A stretch of 64,000 bases of DNA from JANJUO01 sp942492935 (GTDB lineage: Bacteria; Bacteroidota; Ignavibacteria; Kapaibacteriales; UBA2268): assembly GCA_942492935.1 (NCBI GenBank), contig OW818654.1, positions 4,216,001 to 4,280,000 of the forward strand, read 5' to 3'. The position numbers and the translations under genes were made by a program. The notes under the pieces are model-generated. The model ran no database searches and was not told the origin of the DNA. It saw nothing but the letters and a program-made list of their open reading frames with translations. Position 1 is the stretch's first letter. Each line of letters begins with the position of its first letter. This document shows positions 16,982-24,808 of this stretch, piece by piece.

Positions 16982-19642
16982 TTATTCAGTTAATAAGTTA
17001 TTTTCGCGAAGTAATGCAATTCTCATATTCAGGTCTGATTCTAACTTTTTCGCTACAGTAATATCAATAAATGTTATTACAATTCCTTCTATACGATCAT
17101 CAGTAGTTCGATAAGGCATAATTCTCACTGTAAACCAACGGTCATCGTTAGTTTGGATAGCCGTTTCTCTAAAAATCAAAGTCTTCAGTACTTCTCTGGA
17201 ATGATCTGCAATTTCAGGATATTGCAAATCAGAAAATAAATCAGTAAATGGTCTTCCAATATCTGTAGAGCGAAGTTTAATGATTTTTGTTAATTGTTCA
17301 GTATAACGGCGTACATTTAATTCTTTATCAAGAAATAAAGTAGCAATATCGGTACTATTTAAAAGATTTTTCATATCATCATTAGCAGCTACGTATTCGG
17401 AAACTTTTGTTTGTAATTCAAGATTCACAGTTTGAAGCTCTTCGTTCAAACTTTGCATTTCCTCTCTTGAAGTTGTTAATTCTTCGTTTGAAGATTGAAG
17501 CTCTTCGTTTGATGACTGAAGTTCTTCATTTGCAGACTTCAGTTCTTCTTGAGATGTCTGCATTTGTTCTCGCAAACTCTGCAAATCTTCGTAAGCTCTA
17601 TTTAATGCAATTTCTAAATCTTGCATTGGAATCATAGCAACTTGTTTTCCAGTATTCTTTTTCGAATTTATAGGTTCTCTAAATGCTGGAACATCATTAA
17701 ATACAACAATAATATTTCCTTTTAATGTTTCAGGTTTATCTATTTGTTGCAAAGTAACATCAACGTATTGTGAACCTTTTTCATTGATAATTTTTAAATT
17801 ATAAATATATACTGGCTCAAAAGACTGCCTCGCTTTTCTTAAAGCATCAGGTATTTTATGATTTAAACCTTCACGTGCCATAACATAAATATTCATATTT
17901 GCTTTGCCAGCAGCTGGTTCTAAATATTTCCCTGTTTTACCGGTGATATACATTATGTCGCCCTCTTGGCTGACAATGACACTTGGAGGAGAAAATCGTT
18001 GTAATAATAATTGATCTGCAAGCGACTGAATGTTGTCTTTGATTTTAATTGGTTTCATTTCTTCTAATAAATGTTTTTTTGATTGGGAAAATCCACTCGG
18101 AAAATCAATTGATACTATATTTATAGGAGAAGAATTTCGGCTGAAAATTTTGGATTTTGAATCTATTGGAGTAAACTGAATAACTTTTGAATTATCATTT
18201 TCTGAATTGCCCAGCAACAAAATACCACCCAGATTTAGACTATAATAAAATAGATTCATAAGCTTCTTTTGTAATTCAGGTTCCATATATATTAATACAT
18301 TACGACAAGATAGAAAATCTAATTTCGTAAATGGTGGATCTTTAACTATATTATGTTGTGCAAATATTATCATTTCTCGAATACTACTTCTAACTCTGAA
18401 ACCAGTATCATCTTTTGTGAAATACTTGTTAATCTTTTCTTGAGTGATATCAGCCACAATATTGGCTCTGAAAAAACCCTTCCTTGCAATTTCAATAGCA
18501 TCTGCATCAATATCTGTTGCGAATATTTGCAATGAAATATTTTTTTTTACTTGCTCGCAAACTTCTTTGAAGACTATCGCAAATGTATATGCTTCTTCTC
18601 CAGTTGAACAACCAGTAATCCATGCACGAAAAATATAATCATTTGGTAATTTTTTTAGATAATCTGCAAGTATTTTTGTTTCAAGTTTATCCCAAACAAA
18701 CGAATCGCGAAAAAAATTTGTAACACCAATTAATAACTCTTTAAAAAGTAAATCCAACTCGTTAGGATTTTCTTTCAGAAATATTTCATAATTGATAATC
18801 TTTTCAATTTGGTGAACGCTCATCCTTCTTTCTATTCTACGAAGCAAAGTATTTTTTTTATACAAACTAAAATCATGCCCCGTATGCTGTTTGATTAATG
18901 TAATGATTTTCTCAAGATTATTTTCACTATTATTTTTAGTTTTTTGAATAATTGATATATCAGGGCTAAATTTGAAAATATTAAGTAGTTTTGCAGGTAA
19001 TTCTATAGGAATAGCAACAATGTCCACTAAAACAGAATTAATTGCATTTAAAGGCATACTGTCATATTTTGCAGATTTAGGTTCCTGAACCAAAACAAAG
19101 CCATTCAACTCTTTGATGGTCTTAATACCCAAACTACCATCAGAACCCATCCCAGAAAGAATTATACCAGCACACTTTTCATTATTTTCTTCTGCAAGGG
19201 ATTTAAAAAAATAATCGATGGGAAGTCTTAAACCGCGTAATTCAATTGGTTCGTTTAAATTCAAATAACCATTTTTAATAAACATACTTTTATTTGGTGG
19301 AATTACGTAGATATTATTTGGAATTACTTTTAAATGTTCTGTTACTTGTGAAACAACCATTTTTGTAGTACGTTGCAGTATTTCCGGCAAAATATCTTCA
19401 TGATTTGGATCAAGATGTTGAATCACAACAAACGCCATACCCGAATCAACTGGCATATTTGAAAAAAACTGCTCCAATGCGTCCAATCCACCAGCAGATG
19501 CACCAATACCAACAATTGGGAAATTTGAATTATTTGAAATTGGCTTTGATACCTGATTTAAATCAGATTTAACCATATTTACTTGTTCGTCATTTTTTTT
19601 CATATTCGCTAATTTTTTAATTAATTGTTTTCCAACTTTCAA
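16982..19642 (-). CDS. CheB-CheR-PAS fusion chemotaxis-like signalling protein
   Basis: The 886-aa protein starts with a CheB methylesterase domain (IVGIGASAGG catalytic Ser, VIQHLDP His, SGMGSDGSLG Asp), without the usual receiver. A CheR methyltransferase domain follows (ITGCSTGEEAYTFAI SAM site; FLSCRNVLIYM). Then comes a long coiled coil of SANEELQSSNEEL repeats around residues 680-750 and a PAS domain near the C terminus. Enzymatically it should both add and remove glutamyl methyl groups, but no MCP or CheA gene is near. Such fusions usually pair with a hybrid kinase, as with the gene just downstream. The 5' leader is long and AT-rich. Domain assignment is firm; the substrate is not known. 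Confidence 0.9.
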   Translation of the reverse strand: MKVGKQLIKKLANMKKNDEQVNMVKSDLNQVSKPISNNSNFPIVGIGASAGGLDALEQFFSNMPVDSGMAFVVIQHLDPNHEDILPEILQRTTKMVVSQVTEHLKVIPNNIYVIPPNKSMFIKNGYLNLNEPIELRGLRLPIDYFFKSLAEENNEKCAGIILSGMGSDGSLGIKTIKELNGFVLVQEPKSAKYDSMPLNAINSVLVDIVAIPIELPAKLLNIFKFSPDISIIQKTKNNSENNLEKIITLIKQHTGHDFSLYKKNTLLRRIERRMSVHQIEKIINYEIFLKENPNELDLLFKELLIGVTNFFRDSFVWDKLETKILADYLKKLPNDYIFRAWITGCSTGEEAYTFAIVFKEVCEQVKKNISLQIFATDIDADAIEIARKGFFRANIVADITQEKINKYFTKDDTGFRVRSSIREMIIFAQHNIVKDPPFTKLDFLSCRNVLIYMEPELQKKLMNLFYYSLNLGGILLLGNSENDNSKVIQFTPIDSKSKIFSRNSSPINIVSIDFPSGFSQSKKHLLEEMKPIKIKDNIQSLADQLLLQRFSPPSVIVSQEGDIMYITGKTGKYLEPAAGKANMNIYVMAREGLNHKIPDALRKARQSFEPVYIYNLKIINEKGSQYVDVTLQQIDKPETLKGNIIVVFNDVPAFREPINSKKNTGKQVAMIPMQDLEIALNRAYEDLQSLREQMQTSQEELKSANEELQSSNEELQSSNEELTTSREEMQSLNEELQTVNLELQTKVSEYVAANDDMKNLLNSTDIATLFLDKELNVRRYTEQLTKIIKLRSTDIGRPFTDLFSDLQYPEIADHSREVLKTLIFRETAIQTNDDRWFTVRIMPYRTTDDRIEGIVITFIDITVAKKLESDLNMRIALLRENNLLTE

Positions 19643-20504
19643 AATTCGTTTTTGTAAAGTAAAATTTGGTTAATAAGTATATCTAAAAATAGAATAATTA
19701 TCAGTAATCAAAAGAAGTTATGAATAATTTCGATTAAATAGTTATTTTGGAATTACCTCACAGTTTGATTAGTATGTAAAAACAAATTTAATCATAATTA
19801 ATGTATCAGCAAAGATAAATCATTTATAAAATAGAGATTTAGTTGAAATTAATTTTATAAATTATAAAAAGTTAGTTAAATTTCATATTTGGTAACTCCA
19901 CGTGGGCAGTTTTGTTAAAAGATTTAATCCATAACGGAATTTCGAAGAAATATTCATTTTAGAATTTTTAAAAAAGAATTTTAACTACTCAACCGTTTTG
20001 AATTTTTTTGATTTCTTTGTTATTTGCAAGAAAAAACGAATAATTTTATCAAGTTACAGGTATTTACAAGATTAAAATTCTTTGAATATCCCGTTCGGGA
20101 TTACATATTTGTAACAGGGATATTTCACGTAAGTCTAACAATCCAGTATGGATTGCATATTGTTTTATACACATTCAACTCCTATGGAGTTGCTCGGGTC
20201 GGGGCGTTTTTTTTATTACAAACATATATTCCCGATGGGAATTTCAAGGAATTTCATTGATTTTAATTAATCATATAATTATCAAATACAAATTGACAGA
20301 AAGAGTAGATTTGTTTAATTTGACTGAATAGTTACGAATTGAGCAGCAAAATATGTGATAAAAAATCAGTTGAAATATAGATGAAAAATTCAATTCGATG
20401 CCTAATATTTGAAATAATGTTCTATTGCCTAATTAATTTACTTTTTTATTAATCAATTTTTTTTTAATTTGGAATGATTTGAACATTAATTAATAGAAAA
20501 ATGT
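19643..20504. other. Divergent intergenic region with one repeat element
   Basis: This 860-base region lies between the divergent CheB-CheR and YifB genes. Apart from the family-1 repeat at 20074-20258 and a single degenerate unit near 19911-19935 (TTTAATCCATAACGGAATTT), it is AT-rich spacer with no convincing gene or RNA. Confidence 0.5.
20074..20258. repeat. Palindromic intergenic repeat, family 1, copy B
   Basis: The ends are imperfect inverted repeats of about 40 bp: AATATCCCGTTCGGGATTAC at the left and, inverted, GAAATTCCTTGAAATTCCCA at the right, both followed inward by TATTTGTAA/TGTTTGTAA. Between them are smaller palindromes (AATCCAGTATGGATT, AACTCCTATGGAGTT). It is not coding. Confidence 0.75.
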
Positions 20505-22043
20505 ATGTATTCACATTTGTATTCATCATCTGTATTTGGCATTGACGCATTCATTGTAGAGATTGAAACACATTTAGACAACGCACTACCAAATTTTTCG
20601 ATAGTAGGTTTACCAGATTCAGCTGTAAAAGAATCAAGAGAAAGAGTTTCCGCAGCGATTAAAAATTCTGGACTAATCTTTCCAAATAAGAAAATCACAG
20701 TGAATCTTGCCCCAGCTGACGTAAGGAAAGAAGGAAGTGCATTTGATTTACCAGTTGCACTTGGTGTATTATCTTCATTAAGAATAATCGAACACGAAAA
20801 TCTTGCTGATGTTATTATTTTGGGAGAATTAGCTCTTGATGGCTCTTTGCGTCCAATACACGGAGCTTTATCTATTGCAATTGAAGCAAAAGAAAAGGGC
20901 TTTAAACGAATTATTTTACCCAAAGAAAATGCAGACGAAGCAGCACTTGTGAAAGAAATAGAAGTAATTGCAGTTGATAATTTGAAAGAAGCTGTCGATT
21001 ACATTAATGGTGATATAGTTATCGAGCCACGAGTTGTTGATATTGATGCACTTTTTATGCTTGATAATTCATCAAAAATATTTGATTTAGCTGATGTAAA
21101 AGGACAGAATAATGTAAAAAGAGCATTGGAAGTTTCTGCCGCTGGTGGTCATAATATCTTAATGATAGGACCTCCAGGTTCAGGAAAAACAATGCTTGCC
21201 AAAAGAATACCTTCAATTTTACCTCCATTAACTTTAGATGAATCACTTGAAACGACAAAAATTCATTCTGTAGCAGGTATATTGCCAAAAGATACTGCAT
21301 TAGTAAGTATTAGACCATTTCGTTCCCCGCACCACACAATTTCAGACGCAGCACTTGTTGGTGGAGGAATGGGGAAAATTCGTCCAGGTGAAATTTCATT
21401 ATCCCATCATGGCGTTTTATTTATGGATGAGCTACCTGAATTTGCAAGAAATGTACTTGAAGTATTGCGTCAGCCACTTGAGGAAAAGAAAATCGCAATT
21501 TCCAGAACAAAAATGTCAGTCGAATATCCTGCCAATTTTATGTTGGTTTGCTCAATGAATCCGTGTCCATGCGGAAATTATGGCGACCCTACGAAAGAAT
21601 GTAGTTGCACTCCACAAAAAATACAGAATTATCTTGGAAAAATATCTGGACCTCTTTTAGATAGAATTGATATACATACCGAAGTACCAGCAGTAAAATA
21701 TCAGGATTTGGCTTCAGTAAAGCAAGGTGAGCCATCAGAGTTTGTAAGAGCAAGAGTTATTAATGCAAGAAAAATTCAATCTGAACGATTTAAATCTTCT
21801 CATACTTTCAAAAATGCTGATATGAGTTCCAAAGAAATAAGAAAATATTGCGTACTCGATACAGCAAGCCAAGACCTTCTGAAAATGGCAATGAATAAAC
21901 TTGGCTTATCAGCAAGAGCTTATGATAGAATTTTGAAAGTATCAAGAACAATTGCAGACCTTGCCCAAAGTGAAAATATAAAGTCGGAGCATATAAGCGA
22001 GGCAATTCAATATAGAAGTTTAGATAGAGAATATTGGAAATAG
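20505..22043 (+). CDS. comM: YifB/ComM family Mg-chelatase-like AAA+ ATPase
   Basis: The 512-aa protein has an N-terminal Lon-protease-like domain (FSIVGLPDSAVKESRERV), then a Mg-chelatase-type AAA+ domain: Walker A GPPGSGKT at 222-229, RPFRSPHHTISDAALVGGG, Walker B HHGVLFMDELPEF, SMNPCPCGNYG and GPLLDRIDIH. A C-terminal helical Mg_chelatase_C domain follows. Length and motif order match the family fully. ComM is a hexameric helicase that drives branch migration during natural transformation in Gammaproteobacteria; whether it does so here is inference. The gene stands alone between repeat-containing regions. An in-frame alternative start is not needed because the MYSHLYSSSVFGID start matches relatives. 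Confidence 0.92.
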   Translation: MYSHLYSSSVFGIDAFIVEIETHLDNALPNFSIVGLPDSAVKESRERVSAAIKNSGLIFPNKKITVNLAPADVRKEGSAFDLPVALGVLSSLRIIEHENLADVIILGELALDGSLRPIHGALSIAIEAKEKGFKRIILPKENADEAALVKEIEVIAVDNLKEAVDYINGDIVIEPRVVDIDALFMLDNSSKIFDLADVKGQNNVKRALEVSAAGGHNILMIGPPGSGKTMLAKRIPSILPPLTLDESLETTKIHSVAGILPKDTALVSIRPFRSPHHTISDAALVGGGMGKIRPGEISLSHHGVLFMDELPEFARNVLEVLRQPLEEKKIAISRTKMSVEYPANFMLVCSMNPCPCGNYGDPTKECSCTPQKIQNYLGKISGPLLDRIDIHTEVPAVKYQDLASVKQGEPSEFVRARVINARKIQSERFKSSHTFKNADMSSKEIRKYCVLDTASQDLLKMAMNKLGLSARAYDRILKVSRTIADLAQSENIKSEHISEAIQYRSLDREYWK

Positions 22044-22169
22044 TTTGACATATTTTCAATATATTTGGTATTGAATTCAAAATTGTAATTTTTCCAGTTA
22101 CAAAAGTGTTAATTTCCTTATTAACATTGTTTTTTGTCTTATTTTTTGATATAGTTTTTGGAGGTGCAA

Positions 22170-22286
22170 ATGGCTAAAAATATATTTTACTTAACAATAT
22201 TTGTTTTATTTTTGAGCTATGGAACTATATTCTCAAAAGAAAATGATAGTATTCCCCAAAAAGAGAAAACAATAGAAATGCTATAA
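22170..22286 (+). CDS. 38-aa signal-peptide-like small ORF, possibly a gene fragment
   Basis: An ATG with a good ribosome site (GGAGG 8 bases upstream) opens a 38-aa frame: a Lys followed by a hydrophobic run (IFYLTIFVLFLSYGTIF), then a polar tail (SKENDSIPQKEK). It looks like an export signal with the first residues of a mature protein. It ends about 40 bases before a family-1 repeat. Either it is a small secreted peptide or the surviving 5' end of a gene whose rest was lost when the repeat region formed. No homology could be recognised. Confidence 0.4.
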   Translation: MAKNIFYLTIFVLFLSYGTIFSKENDSIPQKEKTIEML

Positions 22287-22328
22287 TTAAATAAAAGGAA
22301 ATTATACAAAAAATAAATATAAATTCAT

Positions 22329-22452
22329 TGATAATCACAACGGGATTAAATGTTTGTAAACCCCAACCTAACTTTCCCCAGGGGGAAGGAACTAACGTAA
22401 TTCCATCAGTTCCGCTGGGATTGTTGGACTTACGCAAATAATCCTTGTTCGC
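22329..22452. repeat. Palindromic intergenic repeat, family 1, copy C (inverted, partial)
   Basis: It starts with CAACGGGATTAAATGTTTGTAA, then AACCCCAACCTAACTTTCCC and a CCCCAGGGGG palindrome, then the GGGATTGTTGGACTTA unit. The first half is the reverse complement of the right end of the copy at 33621-33822, so this copy is in the opposite orientation. Its other terminus is not recognisable. Confidence 0.7.
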
Positions 22453-22728
22453 ATAATTTTTTTTCCGAAGCTTTTCTTTTTATTTTCTTTGTAACCTAAC
22501 TCAAATACAAAAATATCGTTTTTCTCGCACCTATTCACACTTTTCAATGTTTATTTATGAATACTTATGCTAATCTCACTTTTTTTCATCTTATAATTTC
22601 CAAGCTAAACTATTGATATTATATTCTTTGATGAGTGTATTTCCAGAGAATAAATAAGTTGATTTACTCTTTCAAACATTAATTGTTCGTGATCTCAAAT
22701 CGTTGTGTCATTCAACAACAATAGATTA
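22453..22728. other. Spacer downstream of the second restriction-modification pair
   Basis: AT-rich sequence in which I see no ORF, RNA or clear terminator hairpin for the convergent methyltransferase gene. Confidence 0.4.
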
Positions 22729-23865
22729 TTAATCAAGTACATTGCGACATTTCATTAATTCATAATCTGGTCTTTGCATAAATAAATCATCACTTATTGA
22801 ATTCATTTTATTTATTGATGCTTTAATAGCTTCTTCCGATTTATCTATTCCTATCCATTTCCTGCTATTAATATGTGCAGCTTTTAATGTTGTTCCAGAA
22901 CCACAAAAACAATCCAAAACTATGCTATTTATATTGCTGGATGTTTGAACAATTATATTCAATAAGTCATCGTTTTTTTCTGTTGGATAAACAGGGTACT
23001 GTGGGTCTTTATATTCCCAAATATCTTGCATTCGTTTTCCATCTTGTTCGTCAAAATATAATATTTTACGTGGATTTCCATTTTCGGACCATTCAATAAG
23101 TCCTTGATTATCCCACAATTCTAATGTTTCAATATCAGTTCGCCAGTGTCTTCCTGCCGGTGGCAATATTCCTTTAAATGCTTTTGATGTATTTCCATTT
23201 ACAGTTTCTCCGGGTGCGTGCAATGGTATTGTAGTATAATGTCTTCCTTTTTTATCCTTCTTGGGAAAAAGCTTGATTTTGTCTTCTGCTGTATATGGCA
23301 TTTTTGGTTCGTTCCAAATCAAATTATCAGATTTCGAGTAAAATAAAATTAGGTCTTTAATGTTTCCATAACCTTTTCGTGCAAAATTTTTAGGGTTACA
23401 TTTCACTCGGGTGATATCATTTCGGAAATTTTCAATTCCAAAAACTTCGTCCATAATCAATTTTACGTAATGTCCGATTTTATAATCAATATGCAAATAA
23501 ATTGAACCTTCGTCAGATAATAGTTTTTTTAACAAAATTAGACGTTCTCTCAAATATTCTATAAATTCATATCCCATCAAGTTATCAGTATAAGCAATTT
23601 TACCGTTTTTGCTGTTGCTAATAGTACTTGCTCTTTCGTCTGTTATTGTAAAAGAATTATTTGTTGCAAAAGGTGGGTCAATATATATTAAATCAATTTT
23701 ACCAGCTAAATCATAATCAGTGATTAATTTTTTTATAGCAATTAAATTTTCACATTGAATTAATTTATTGACACTTGTGGTATTATTTTGCTTAACAAAT
23801 TCACAATTCAAAATATTATCGTAAATCTCAGCTTCATTCCGTTTTTTTGGATATTGTAATGTCAT
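22729..23865 (-). CDS. Site-specific DNA methyltransferase (N6-adenine/N4-cytosine, DPPF type)
   Basis: The 378-aa enzyme has the catalytic motif LIYIDPPFATNN in its N-terminal third and the SAM-binding motif LDCFCGSGTTLKAAH with WIGIDKS near the C terminus. This order (IV before I) defines the beta group of amino-methyltransferases. The middle (residues 130-290) is the target-recognition region. It modifies adenine N6 or cytosine N4 in a specific site, which cannot be read from the sequence. It follows the putative restriction endonuclease gene after only five bases on the same strand, so the two form a type II-like restriction-modification pair. The length is complete for the family. Confidence 0.88.
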   Translation of the reverse strand: MTLQYPKKRNEAEIYDNILNCEFVKQNNTTSVNKLIQCENLIAIKKLITDYDLAGKIDLIYIDPPFATNNSFTITDERASTISNSKNGKIAYTDNLMGYEFIEYLRERLILLKKLLSDEGSIYLHIDYKIGHYVKLIMDEVFGIENFRNDITRVKCNPKNFARKGYGNIKDLILFYSKSDNLIWNEPKMPYTAEDKIKLFPKKDKKGRHYTTIPLHAPGETVNGNTSKAFKGILPPAGRHWRTDIETLELWDNQGLIEWSENGNPRKILYFDEQDGKRMQDIWEYKDPQYPVYPTEKNDDLLNIIVQTSSNINSIVLDCFCGSGTTLKAAHINSRKWIGIDKSEEAIKASINKMNSISDDLFMQRPDYELMKCRNVLD

Positions 23866-23870
23866 TTTGA

Positions 23871-24653
23871 TTATAATTGATATAAATATTCACGTAAAAC
23901 CAAAGCACTCATTATATTTGAATCAGCGTATTTTTTTGTAATATCTTTATACATTTTATTGTTTCCTTTGATGTATAGAACTCCGTCAAGTATTGCTAAA
24001 ATAGTAGCATTAACATTTTGGGCTTGCATTGTGGCGATTGCATCGTTAAATTGAGCGTTTTGATGACCTCCAAAATCAGTAAGAAATTTTGCTTCACCTA
24101 TAACATATTTTTTATTGAAACGTGCTACAAAATCAAGTCCTTTTGAGTGTTTGTAATTTAATATTTCAGAAGCAAAATCCATTAATTCTCTATCACTACC
24201 ATTTAAAACAGCGTCATTTTCAGAATTCATAAATTCCTTTAAATCAACAGGTTGTAATCCTAATGCTTTCCTATTTAGCCAACGTTTGAAAAAGGGACCT
24301 ATTTGTCTATTAGTTTCTTTTGGCTCACTACAGCGTTCGAAAATTTTGTCAAGTCCCAATTCGTATATCCGCCCACATAAACGATTTATCGTTTTGGGAT
24401 TTCTTTCAATTGCTGATTTATCACGTTTTAAATATGCAACATAACTTTCTTTGATTGGGAATAGATCAAACTTTAGAAGTTCACGCAATAACTCATCATT
24501 ATTTTGATTATTAAATGCTTTTTCAATCTTGTCCCAATTTTCTTGTTTAATTTCCCTAATTCCTTCTGGAATTGTAGGATAAACTTGAAATAAATCATCT
24601 AAATATGATTTTTGATTTGCGTATTCAATACTTATTTCTGTCCAATAATTCAT
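23871..24653 (-). CDS. Putative type II restriction endonuclease, PD-(D/E)XK fold
   Basis: The 260-aa protein lies immediately upstream of a DNA methyltransferase. It carries a plausible PD-(D/E)XK core: GLDFVARFNKKYVIGEAKFL, in which the Asp, the Glu of GEAK and its Lys give D...E-A-K, followed by TDFGGHQNAQFNDAI. The wording GEAKFLTDFGGHQ reminds me of Tsp45I-like enzymes, but I cannot confirm that by eye. The N-terminal half is helical and probably makes DNA contacts. The context plus the catalytic motif make a cognate restriction enzyme the best call. The recognition site is unknown. Confidence 0.75.
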   Translation of the reverse strand: MNYWTEISIEYANQKSYLDDLFQVYPTIPEGIREIKQENWDKIEKAFNNQNNDELLRELLKFDLFPIKESYVAYLKRDKSAIERNPKTINRLCGRIYELGLDKIFERCSEPKETNRQIGPFFKRWLNRKALGLQPVDLKEFMNSENDAVLNGSDRELMDFASEILNYKHSKGLDFVARFNKKYVIGEAKFLTDFGGHQNAQFNDAIATMQAQNVNATILAILDGVLYIKGNNKMYKDITKKYADSNIMSALVLREYLYQL

Positions 24654-24766
24654 ATATGTTTTTTCAAGATTTATGAAAAGTTAATAACTATAATCATCAT
24701 ATAAAATTTGTTTTCATTTTCACTGCCTGTAACTATACCTTCTCTAACCATTTAATATATGATAAG

Positions 24767-24792
24767 TGGCTGACTCACTTTTGAGACAGCCA
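24767..24792 (-). terminator. Weak hairpin after topA
   Basis: Arms 24767-24777 and 24782-24792 pair over 11 positions with one mismatch, directly beyond the topA stop. There is no T tract, so termination activity is uncertain. Confidence 0.3.
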
Positions 24793-24808
24793 AATACCAA
24801 TTACTAAA

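Noticed and set aside
20486..20923. 145-codon minus-strand ORF over the start of yifB
   Set aside because: It is antisense to the well-conserved Lon-like domain and has no family resemblance.
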